The notes beneath the pieces were generated by a model. It worked only from the letters and a program-made list of their open reading frames with translations. It did not search any database and was not told the origin of the DNA. Of a DNA stretch of 7,508 bases, positions 1 to 6,321 are shown in pieces. The stretch covers positions 1 to 7,508 of the forward strand of contig JAGLNB010000146.1 of NCBI GenBank assembly GCA_023139715.1. Reading direction: 5' to 3'. A program made the translations under genes and the position numbers. Source of the DNA: Planctomycetota bacterium. GTDB taxonomy: Bacteria > Planctomycetota > Phycisphaerae > Sedimentisphaerales > Anaerobacaceae. How positions within the stretch are numbered: position 1 is the first letter of the stretch; every line of letters begins with the position of its first letter.

Positions 1-2010
1 AAACCTGAAGTAAAATGCCTTGCAACCGGCCGGTATCTTAAAAAAGCCTGGGATAAAATCAGAACGGGAGACGGTATTTATTATGGATTGCAGCCCAAGG
101 GATGGGTTTCATATAACTGTTTTGAAACAGATATCAGCCAGAAGTTTTTCAGCCCAATTATACCGCATAACTATAAGGAAACATCATATCCCGTGGGAGT
201 ATGGCAGTTTAAGTTTTATAACTCCACAGATGAAAATATCGAGATTGGGGTAATGCTTACATTTCCCGGAGTTTATGTTGGGGAAAATATCAAGGAAAGC
301 CAATTTAAGAATTCTCCTACCAGGCAAAAGGATATAACCGGCGTAGTTATGAGATCTAAAAAAGGTATTGGAGAATGGTGTATTGCTTCTAAAGAATTAA
401 GCGGGGGAACTATTTCATATACAACGAGCTGGGACGGCGATGGGAATGGCGCGGATATCTGGGAGCAGTTTGAAAACAGCGGTGTTTTGAATAACGGAAA
501 TCTTGATGGTTCTCATAAAGCTGCCGCAATAGCGGTGAATTTCAAGCTTAAACCGGGAGAAAAACGTATTGTTCCTTTTGTTATAGCCTGGGATTTTCCG
601 GTAGTGAGATTTAATTCCGGAACTGAATGGTGGAAAAAATATACACAGTATTTTGGCCGCGGCACAAATAATAGCGCAGCTATTGCCAGAGAGGCATTGA
701 ATAATTACGGAAAGTGGGAAGAGAAAATCGATAACTGGATGCGTCCGGTTATTGATAATAAAAAATACCCGGATTGGCTAAAATGTGCTGCTTTCAATGA
801 ATTATATTATAACCAGATTGGCGGATGTTTTTATGAAGCTGGCTTGAAGAGCGGTCATGACCATGAATTTATGGGGCTTCACGAAGATGACCATAAACAT
901 TATGTTATGGAAAGTCCTGTGTATACTTCCGCAAATACACTTGATGTAAGACATTATTCTTCTATCGTTTTTGCGAAATTCTGGCCTGATATCGAACGTG
1001 ATACTCTGAGATGTTTTGCTGATGGAACACTGTATTTTCAATTCAAGAAACCTGTTCCGAAAGGGCTTGTTCCTCATGATGTTGGAGACCCGAAAAAATG
1101 CGACCCTTATTTTAAGTTTGATGTGTATCGCCATGATATTCCTGACCTTGTGTACTGGAAAGATTTATCACCGAAATTCGTACAGCAGTGCTGGCGGTAT
1201 TATTATCTTTATCAAGACAGGGATTTTCTGGATTATGTATGGCCTGCCTGTAAATCTGTGTATGATTTTATGAAATCAACAGATAAGAATAAAGATTATC
1301 TGCCGGATAACAGCGGGTCGGACAACACATATGACGCATTGGGATTATATGGGACAAGTCTTTTATGCAGCGGGCTTTGGGTTGGCTCGCTTGAATGTTT
1401 TGAGCAAATGGCAATAATTAAAAAAGATCCAATTCTACCGGAAGTGAGAGAGTGGCTGGAAAATGCCAGAAAGAATCTTGATGCCCAGCTGTGGATGGCC
1501 GGCAAAAAATATTATAAGATGGATACCGAAGGCAAATTCCCGACTGCTATTATGAGTGACGGGTTAAATGGACAGTTATACTGTGCTAAATATGGGTTAG
1601 CTGATATTTTACCCCGGGAAAAAATGAAAGCTCATCTGCTTCAAACATTTGAAAGGTGCGTGAAGCCAATGAAGGATTATACAGGAGACGGCATCGGGGA
1701 TATTGGAGCAATAAATGCCATTAAGGAAGATGGAACTTTGATTGGAACACTGCAGTCAGATGAGGTCTGGACAGGTTCAACATATTTTCTTGCAGCTTTG
1801 ATGCATAATGCCGGACTAAAAAAAGAGGCATTACAGACTGCTTACGGCGTTTATTTTAACACGTATAAAAATCCCCAGACAGCATTCTGGTTTAACACAC
1901 CTGAAAGCTGGCGGGTACCTACTATGAAGGCACGTCCATCAGGCCCGGAACAGTACCAAAGGCCCCGGGCAGTATGGGAACTTCTTTTGGAAATTGATGA
2001 TCCATTTTAA
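1..2010 (+). CDS. GH116 family beta-glucosidase / non-lysosomal glucosylceramidase (GBA2-like), 5' partial
   Basis: The reading frame is open from base 1, so the gene starts outside the window; the TTG at 88 is not a credible start because conserved sequence continues upstream. 669 residues are visible. The first third (SPIIPHNYKET then PVGVWQF) matches the GBA2 N-terminal beta domain; the rest is the (alpha/alpha) catalytic domain. By recall alignment with human GBA2 and TxGH116, the nucleophile is Glu at codon 910-912 (VMESPVY...TLDVRHY) and the acid/base is the Asp of NTYDAL at codon 1333-1335. PHDVGDP, QSDEVWTGS and the terminal RPRAVWELL are further family blocks. The family hydrolyses beta-glucosides, including glucosylceramide in animals; the bacterial substrate is unknown here. 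Roughly 130 or more N-terminal residues, including any signal peptide, are missing. The C-terminus is complete, with no clear terminator after it. Confidence 0.93.
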   Translation, partial: KPEVKCLATGRYLKKAWDKIRTGDGIYYGLQPKGWVSYNCFETDISQKFFSPIIPHNYKETSYPVGVWQFKFYNSTDENIEIGVMLTFPGVYVGENIKESQFKNSPTRQKDITGVVMRSKKGIGEWCIASKELSGGTISYTTSWDGDGNGADIWEQFENSGVLNNGNLDGSHKAAAIAVNFKLKPGEKRIVPFVIAWDFPVVRFNSGTEWWKKYTQYFGRGTNNSAAIAREALNNYGKWEEKIDNWMRPVIDNKKYPDWLKCAAFNELYYNQIGGCFYEAGLKSGHDHEFMGLHEDDHKHYVMESPVYTSANTLDVRHYSSIVFAKFWPDIERDTLRCFADGTLYFQFKKPVPKGLVPHDVGDPKKCDPYFKFDVYRHDIPDLVYWKDLSPKFVQQCWRYYYLYQDRDFLDYVWPACKSVYDFMKSTDKNKDYLPDNSGSDNTYDALGLYGTSLLCSGLWVGSLECFEQMAIIKKDPILPEVREWLENARKNLDAQLWMAGKKYYKMDTEGKFPTAIMSDGLNGQLYCAKYGLADILPREKMKAHLLQTFERCVKPMKDYTGDGIGDIGAINAIKEDGTLIGTLQSDEVWTGSTYFLAALMHNAGLKKEALQTAYGVYFNTYKNPQTAFWFNTPESWRVPTMKARPSGPEQYQRPRAVWELLLEIDDPF

Positions 2011-2333
2011 GATTCAGACGGCACAACACTTAAGGATAGCTCTAATAATTGCTTTTGAGCGGCAGGCAGAAAAAAACACAAGGCGACAACCAGCAATAAT
2101 ACGCTGTTACGCCCTAGCTTGTTCTACGAGTTGACGGGTCAGCAGAGATTGTTTTTTCTGAGCGGCTTTGAAGGCGGATGCGAATTTAGCATTGATTCCG
2201 ATTAGTACAGATTCAACCTTGTAGTTTTAACCGGAATTGGTAGAATCTCAAACCAGCATAACAACAGGCTTCCTCGCCAGAATATTCTACTAAGCAATTG
2301 ATGCGGGGTGAATAAAATGAAAGGATAATTTCG
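2011..2333. other. Intergenic region without a recognisable gene
   Basis: 323 bases between the glycosidase stop and the next start. I see no convincing reading frame, tRNA or strong terminator. A T6 run near 2152-2157 has only a weak possible stem before it. The right half contains one copy of a diverged ~50-bp sequence found again after the next gene. AAAGGA at 2320-2325, eight bases before the ATG at 2334, is the ribosome binding site of the following gene. Confidence 0.6.
2215..2265 (+). repeat. Diverged direct repeat, copy A
   Basis: This copy runs from AACCTTGTAGTTTTAACC to ATAACAAC. It aligns with 3107-3156 at roughly 37 of 51 columns with one gap, by hand. The two copies bracket the 231-residue gene and start about 892 bases apart. 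The identity is well above chance but old. I do not recognise the element, and no clear inverted repeat ends are visible. Confidence 0.5.
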
Positions 2334-3029
2334 ATGGATCATAAGATTGAGAATGCTGAACAAGCAATTCGAAATCGCTTCACTGCTATTGAAGCAGCGC
2401 TAAAGGATCTTTGTCAAGATGCTTTTGGTATTCTGACACAACAAGAAATTGTTGACAACAAGCTTCTGGTAGCACGTTATCAAAATCGTCTTATGAGTAT
2501 GTTCCTTTTGATATATCATCTTCGGGACGATATTTGTCGTCTTGCAAAAAGACATGGTTTTAAGCAAAAGATTGTCAAAGACTTCGCAAAACGGACTATT
2601 CCCATATCTATATGTATTCGCGCTGGTGATACACATAAGCATGGCTTAGGAGGAAGAAGTAAAAATGCGACCATTTCAAATGGTCCAATTATAGTTGTTA
2701 AGACAGCAAAAGGGGCAAAACCCGCACCAAGCGATAAGGCAATTGTAGAGGGTATGACACTCGTGGATAGTGAACACGGGGTTTTCTGCTCGAAAGTTGT
2801 TATAGAACAAGCAATCGGTAGTTGGGTCCAATTTTTGAATAATGAGTTCAACCTCAATCTTACTGATTGGTTGAGGCGGTGTTTTCCACCACGTCAAGGG
2901 CCGATTGTCGATTTATCTCCAAAGCTTCACACTACAGTTCCAGAGGGAGCAACTGTAACTTTTGGGTTTCCTCAGGATTTGACACAGCGTCTTGTTGACG
3001 ACGTACAAAAACGTGCGAAAGAAAGCTAA
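2334..3029 (+). CDS. Hypothetical protein with HLRD...THKHG motif
   Basis: 231 residues; ATG start supported by AAAGGA eight bases upstream. I do not know its function. The N-terminal ~105 residues look all-helical and contain HLRDD (62-66), IVKDF (80-84) and ICIRAGDTHKHGL (93-105). This order (HLRD, a VxxF helix, then IC...xxxKHG) resembles a widespread family of uncharacterised bacterial proteins with a C-DLANxxKH signature, often seen on mobile DNA. R96-x4-H101 also fits the loose Rx4-6H pattern of HEPN ribonucleases, but that alone is weak. Residues 115-165 look like a beta-rich segment, and the rest is mixed. No signal peptide or membrane segment is visible. It stands alone, with gaps of over 200 bases on both sides and diverged repeats flanking it, which suggests insertion as a unit. 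Confidence 0.85.
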   Translation: MDHKIENAEQAIRNRFTAIEAALKDLCQDAFGILTQQEIVDNKLLVARYQNRLMSMFLLIYHLRDDICRLAKRHGFKQKIVKDFAKRTIPISICIRAGDTHKHGLGGRSKNATISNGPIIVVKTAKGAKPAPSDKAIVEGMTLVDSEHGVFCSKVVIEQAIGSWVQFLNNEFNLNLTDWLRRCFPPRQGPIVDLSPKLHTTVPEGATVTFGFPQDLTQRLVDDVQKRAKES

Positions 3030-3106
3030 AAAATCTACAGTCCGTAGCTGAATGCGGTAGAATTGCCATTAAAAAATTCATAAAGTGTGAATCGAGCCAC
3101 GAACTA

Positions 3107-3156
3107 AATCTTGCAGTTTTAACTGTAATAGTTATAATCCGAAATAAGTCAACAAC
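3107..3156 (+). repeat. Diverged direct repeat, copy B
   Basis: Partner of 2215-2265, in the same orientation, running from AATCTTGCAGTTTTAACT to GTCAACAAC. It lies 78 bases after the stop of the 231-residue gene. The best-conserved parts are the GTTTTAAC core and the AACAAC end. Confidence 0.5.
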
Positions 3157-3183
3157 GGGGACAGGAGCAACTGGTGTAGCAAG

Positions 3184-3204
3184 TTAATCGATTCTTTCGA
3201 TTAA
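3184..3204. repeat. Perfect 8-bp hairpin upstream of the first FN3 gene
   Basis: Arms TTAATCGA and TCGATTAA around a five-base loop TTCTT, 34 bases before the ATG at 3239. It is AT-rich with no following T-tract, so a terminator is unlikely; an operator or a leader RNA structure is possible. The second FN3 gene also has a hairpin about 40 bases upstream, but of different sequence. Confidence 0.55.
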
Positions 3205-3238
3205 ATGTATTTGTATTGTGCAGGGGAGAAATAAATAA

Positions 3239-3841
3239 ATGCCGAGATTTCCAAAAAGGCAAGCCAAAATTATCGCATTAGCCAACCTGATGGCAGATGG
3301 CCTTTTGAGAAATAATCCTATCTATCCACAGCCGCCATTCAGGCACATGCTGTTAAGAGTAAAGACCAGACACTATCTGATTTACCGAGACGATTTAATA
3401 GCAAAGCAGGCGGCAGCCAAACAAGCGACTGCAACCAAAGACGAAGTTCTGGAAGAGCTTACCGAGTTGATGAAAACCGATATCCGTTACGCTGAAAATA
3501 CGGTCAATTTCGATGATGACAAATTGAAGCTCATCGGCTGGTCGGGCAGAAAAACTGCAACTACCCTGCAATCACCCGGCCAAACGCGTTTGCTGGAAGC
3601 AGCCAAACAGGGAGCCGGCTGGGTATTCTTAGATTGGAAACAGCCCACCGACGGTGGAAAGGTTAGCGCATATAAAGTGCAACGCCGAATCGGCGACCGC
3701 TGGCAGGATGTTGCAACTGCAATACTCTCTGAAATTACGCTGGTTGCTCAGCCGGAAAAAACAGAACTTGAATATCGCATTAACGCGATAAATAAATCCG
3801 GCTCTGGTTCGCCAAGTAATACAATTGAAGTGGTTTTGTAA
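3239..3841 (+). CDS. Small FN3-domain protein, copy 1
   Basis: 200 residues; ATG with AGGGGAG (3222-3228) ten bases upstream. Three parts: an N-terminal segment with RFP (3-5) and IYPQPP (28-33); an Ala/Lys/Glu-rich helix, about 45-80; then a linker (81-101) and a fibronectin type III domain from about 105 to the end. FN3 hallmarks are WVFLDW, DGG, AYKV, the LEYRI strand, and the closing GSPSNT. There is no signal peptide or membrane segment, so it is probably cytoplasmic, unlike most FN3 proteins. It is about 60% identical to the protein at 6322-6930; the linker is identical in all 21 residues. The helix region is more diverged but stays in the same frame, so it is not a frameshift. Its stop lies 29 bases before the ATPase start, suggesting cotranscription. 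Function is unknown; FN3 domains usually bind proteins or glycans. Confidence 0.88.
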   Translation: MPRFPKRQAKIIALANLMADGLLRNNPIYPQPPFRHMLLRVKTRHYLIYRDDLIAKQAAAKQATATKDEVLEELTELMKTDIRYAENTVNFDDDKLKLIGWSGRKTATTLQSPGQTRLLEAAKQGAGWVFLDWKQPTDGGKVSAYKVQRRIGDRWQDVATAILSEITLVAQPEKTELEYRINAINKSGSGSPSNTIEVVL

Positions 3842-3855
3842 AAAAGTAAAAGTTG

Positions 3856-3861
3856 AAAGGA
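3856..3861 (+). promoter_or_regulatory. Ribosome binding site that sets the ATPase start at 3871
   Basis: AAAGGA lies nine bases before ATG 3871 and overlaps the in-frame TTG at 3853. Starting at TTG would place the codons on the ribosome binding site itself, so ATG 3871 is preferred. The same AAAGGA appears eight bases before the starts at 2334 and 6322. Confidence 0.8.
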
Positions 3862-3870
3862 ACTATACGT

Positions 3871-5322
3871 ATGATAGAAGAGCAACCTGACAATATCAGT
3901 GATGATTTTACTTTTACAGAAACACATGATGCCGCAATAAAATGGCTTTTTACAGACATAGTAACTTGGTTTGATTCTGACAAAAAACTTTTTTTGGATC
4001 TGTACTATAATAGAACAGAGGAAATAAAAGAATTTGTGGGAATGTTACAAAATGCAAGGGGGGAATATGAACGAAAAAATATTTTAATTACCGGCCGGGC
4101 TGGAATTGGCAAAACATCCTTTATTTATCGAATCATAGGCAATGAAGCCCTTTGTAACAATATAGGGATTAAACCAATTTTAGTGGACTACAGTGCCTCT
4201 ATACCACTGGGGCGAGATGGTTGTCTTTATAATTTCGTCAACATGGCTGAAAAAGCTTTTCAAGAAATTAAACACCCAATAAACACTTTAAATCCCAACC
4301 ACCAGGAGCAACACATAAATGCAAATATTCAAATGATTAGAAATCATTTGAATTATTTAAAAAAACAAAATGCTCCACACATAGTTATCTTTTTGGATGA
4401 TTTTGATTATGCAAACGATATATGGTTCGAGTTGCTTGACTATTTCATTCCTTTTGCCGCAAAATCTCCTGCAAGTGTGGTTTTATCTGTAAGACCCCCG
4501 CTAAAAGCTTCTATCGAAGGCTATGACCATCGTTTCTCCCTTCATTTCACAAAAGATGTCAACTTATTTGACTTAAAGCCTCTTGATGTAGGAGATGTTA
4601 TTGCTTCAAGATTAGCGCCGTTAATGGTAAAAAAGGAGTCTGAACACTTGCTCAGCTATATTATTAATAAATTTAAACAACCCGATGTCACTGAACGACT
4701 CAGAAGAAAACTTAAAATCACAAAATTTAGCGATCTTTCTGAATTTGAATACCCACTCACAGTAAAACACTGTAATTTCATGCGAAAAATAACTAGTGGT
4801 GATCTTAGGGAAACTTTTGATATTGCTTACGACAGTATTTGTTATATCTTGAAGAATCGGGCAAAGCTCGAAAAACATGAAGAGTTTAAGCATATTAGAT
4901 ATGTCATTGGAAGAGAAGCTACTCTACAGTTGTTCTACGATACCAATAAATCAAAATTCAAAATCATTAACCTGCATGATCGTAAAAGTGCAAAGGCTAA
5001 GAATTCATTGTGGTATAATGTTTTGGAAGCAGTATTAGTTTTTGGAATAATTGATGATGTGCATTTTTATCCAGCACTTAAGGCTTTTGGTCATCCTAAG
5101 CAAATAGTTGATAAGGCCATAATTGATTTGTCAGATAAATCCAATAGGCTTATTGAACCTGTAAAAATTTCTTTCCCTGGCACAAGACCGAAAGGATATT
5201 CCGATGATGAATATATCTTGACAGAAAAGGGAATGTACTATTTGGAAATTGCGAAATGGCCTGAATATATTAATAGATTTGGTGATTACAGAAAGTCACT
5301 CGTGGAGGAATATAAATCATGA
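3871..5322 (+). CDS. P-loop ATPase of AAA/STAND (ORC/Cdc6-like) type with C-terminal winged helix
   Basis: 483 residues from ATG 3871. Motifs in order: NRTEEIKEF (47-55), an entry box typical of AAA_16/STAND proteins; Walker A GRAGIGKT (75-82); Walker B IVIFLDD (171-177) followed by FD; a sensor-1-like strand VVLSVRPP (203-210); LKPLDVGDVIASRL (235-248), the lid entry; and GDLRETFDIA (310-319), placed like the sensor 2 Arg of ORC/Cdc6. The last ~100 residues look like a winged helix ending in YILTEKGMYYL (448-458). Such proteins use ATP binding as a switch for DNA loading or for sensing and signalling. No catalytic effector domain is visible, so an effector may be supplied by the neighbours. 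The stop overlaps the next start (ATGA). Defence, plasmid maintenance and regulation are all possible; the family name is my inference. Confidence 0.9.
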   Translation: MIEEQPDNISDDFTFTETHDAAIKWLFTDIVTWFDSDKKLFLDLYYNRTEEIKEFVGMLQNARGEYERKNILITGRAGIGKTSFIYRIIGNEALCNNIGIKPILVDYSASIPLGRDGCLYNFVNMAEKAFQEIKHPINTLNPNHQEQHINANIQMIRNHLNYLKKQNAPHIVIFLDDFDYANDIWFELLDYFIPFAAKSPASVVLSVRPPLKASIEGYDHRFSLHFTKDVNLFDLKPLDVGDVIASRLAPLMVKKESEHLLSYIINKFKQPDVTERLRRKLKITKFSDLSEFEYPLTVKHCNFMRKITSGDLRETFDIAYDSICYILKNRAKLEKHEEFKHIRYVIGREATLQLFYDTNKSKFKIINLHDRKSAKAKNSLWYNVLEAVLVFGIIDDVHFYPALKAFGHPKQIVDKAIIDLSDKSNRLIEPVKISFPGTRPKGYSDDEYILTEKGMYYLEIAKWPEYINRFGDYRKSLVEEYKS

Positions 5323-5630
5323 TAAAATTATTATATCTTGACGTTATAGAAATATGCCTTGTCAATATACCTAAAGGGAAAACTACTGGAAAAATAAAGC
5401 CTGCAATTATCCTTGAACAATTATCAATAAGAGCTATGCGAAAATGCACAATTGATGAAATTTATAAGCTCATAAAAGAAGTATTTCCAGTATACAAAAA
5501 CAAGAGGCAGAATACAAAGTGTTTCAAAATAAGTCAAAGCAGAGCAAATGATTTCATAAGCAGTAAGAGACTCCTCTCAAGGCCTATTGAGCATGCGAGA
5601 TGGTCATATTTCTACAAGGAGGTCAAATGA
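5319..5630 (+). CDS. Small basic protein, possible winged-helix DNA-binding partner
   Basis: 103 residues. ATG overlaps the ATPase stop by four bases (ATGA), with GGAGG at 5304-5308, ten bases upstream, so it is translationally coupled. It is rich in Lys and Arg with no membrane segment. Residues 32-60 look like two helices (LEQLSIRAM, then TIDEIYKLIKEVFPVYK), followed by a third helix around QSRANDFIS (73-81). The spacing of an EIY-x-L-I helix, FP-x-Y and a later Phe resembles a winged-helix fold of forkhead-like layout, but this is a pattern impression, not a family assignment. Its position between the ATPase and a membrane protein suggests an adaptor or DNA-binding subunit. I do not recognise it. 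Confidence 0.75.
   Translation: MIKLLYLDVIEICLVNIPKGKTTGKIKPAIILEQLSIRAMRKCTIDEIYKLIKEVFPVYKNKRQNTKCFKISQSRANDFISSKRLLSRPIEHARWSYFYKEVK
5616..5623 (+). promoter_or_regulatory. Strong ribosome binding site that sets the start at 5627
   Basis: AAGGAGGT is a near-full anti-16S complement lying inside the end of the 103-residue gene. GGAGG ends four bases before ATG 5627. It rules out the in-frame ATG at 5600, which has no comparable site and would overlap the preceding gene by 31 bases. Confidence 0.85.
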
Positions 5631-5914
5631 AAATACTTAAGGATACTCCAAAGTGTTTTTTTTGGCAAGAAGGAAAATGTATTGTGCATAGTTTGTGGTG
5701 GTGCCAAATTTGCCCGTGGCGCATAAAGAAAATATCTAATCTCACTGAAATAAAAAGTTATTTGGATTTTGTACATACTCGTTACTCTGCAAGGCGATCC
5801 TTTATTATGTCTATAATTGCTGTTGCAGTAGCTACAATATCAACATTCATTGCGTTTCTTGTATTGTTAACCAATGAAAAGGCCGTTGCTCTGTTGCAAG
5901 GGTGGTTTAGTTAG
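5627..5914 (+). CDS. Small Cys-cluster, single-pass membrane protein
   Basis: 95 residues; the start overlaps the previous stop as ATGA. The N-terminal 32 residues carry C10, C18, H21, C26 and C29, with C26-x2-C29 and several Trp, suggesting a small metal-binding knuckle or Fe-S type site. A Lys/Arg-rich segment (32-57) follows, then one hydrophobic helix at about 59-81 (IMSIIAVAVATISTFIAFLV), and a short tail. The positively charged side just before the helix predicts the Cys cluster is cytoplasmic and the C-terminus outside. It is the last gene of the coupled operon with the ATPase, so it may be a membrane-anchored effector or anchor for that protein. No known family recognised. Confidence 0.78.
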   Translation: MKILKDTPKCFFWQEGKCIVHSLWWCQICPWRIKKISNLTEIKSYLDFVHTRYSARRSFIMSIIAVAVATISTFIAFLVLLTNEKAVALLQGWFS

Positions 5915-5942
5915 AAGTGAAGAAATAATATGGAAGAGTAGA

Positions 5943-5957
5943 ATGGGCCACACCCAT
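5943..5957. repeat. Short hairpin after the operon
   Basis: Arms ATGGG and CCCAT around CCACA, 29 bases after the last operon stop. It is short, with no T-tract, so at best a weak terminator or RNA-end stabiliser. Confidence 0.3.
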
Positions 5958-6044
5958 ACTGAATAATTGTAAATTGTCCCACGCACAAGGCTGGGAGAAA
6001 CTGAAAAGCGTATTTTTGGGCTAAAAATGGGGGTTACATGTTTA

Positions 6045-6254
6045 CTCTGCGGCAGAGTGAGCGTGATATGGGGTGGAGTTGGTTCGCTTTATAGCAAAAT
6101 CGGTTAACTCTAAGACAAAGCAGGCGTGCTCTGTGGCAGAGTCGGCTAACTCCGAGGTAAAGTAAGCGTTACCTGAGGCAGAGCAAGTTAACTCTATCTC
6201 AAAGTCGGCCTGCTCCGTGGCAAAGTCAGCTAACTTTGTGCCGGAGTAAATGGA
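6045..6254. repeat. Minisatellite: ten tandem 21-bp units
   Basis: Ten consecutive units of exactly 21 bases with no insertions or deletions, starting at 6045, 6066, 6087, 6108, 6129, 6150, 6171, 6192, 6213 and 6234. Most begin like CTCTGTGGCARAG, and the commonest last eight bases are TCGGCTAA. Column 12 is A in all ten and column 13 is G in nine. From unit 3 onward the last three bases alternate between TAA (units 3, 5, 7, 9) and other bases, so there is a higher-order 42-bp period. Units 1 and 5 hold a small perfect hairpin (CTCTG, three bases, CAGAG). The array fills most of the 407-base gap before the second FN3 gene. The plus strand has stops in all frames; one minus frame is open through all ten units but lacks a start. 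Confidence 0.88.
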
Positions 6255-6263
6255 TTAAAACTT

Positions 6264-6281
6264 CCCCGCATCGGTGCGGGG
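6264..6281. repeat. GC-rich hairpin upstream of the second FN3 gene
   Basis: Perfect arms CCCCGCA and TGCGGGG with a TCGG loop, 40 bases before ATG 6322 and ten bases after the minisatellite. What follows on the plus strand is A-rich rather than T-rich, so it does not read as a terminator in that direction. It could be a leader RNA structure. Confidence 0.6.
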
Positions 6282-6321
6282 AGAAAATAATGGAATGTTT
6301 TTTATCGAAAGGATTTAAATT

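Noticed and set aside
88..2010. TTG at 88 as the glycosidase start
   Set aside because: The frame is open back to base 1 and the upstream residues look like GH116 N-domain sequence; the gene is simply cut by the window.
2120..2310. Integron attC site before the 231-residue gene
   Set aside because: No properly placed RYYYAAC/GTTRRRY pair or imperfect palindrome joins the repeat copies.
3335..3420. Frameshift in the helix region of FN3 copy 1
   Set aside because: The divergent segment aligns without gaps in the same frame to copy 2, and alternative frames do not improve the match.
3853..3870. TTG at 3853 as the ATPase start
   Set aside because: It overlaps the AAAGGA site that serves ATG 3871 and has no site of its own.
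5600..5626. ATG at 5600 as the start of the Cys-TM protein
   Set aside because: The strong AAGGAGGT lies downstream of it and points to ATG 5627, which also gives the ATGA overlap.
6045..6254. Plus-strand heptad-coding pseudogene (SVAESAN type repeats)
   Set aside because: In-frame stops at 6058, 6064, 6163 and 6247 and no start; the heptads follow automatically from a 21-bp unit.
6045..6254. CRISPR array
   Set aside because: Units are directly contiguous 21-mers with no spacers, and no cas genes are present.
6264..6281. Rho-independent terminator for the plus strand
   Set aside because: The stem is good but is followed by an A-rich stretch, not T's, and lies just before a gene start.
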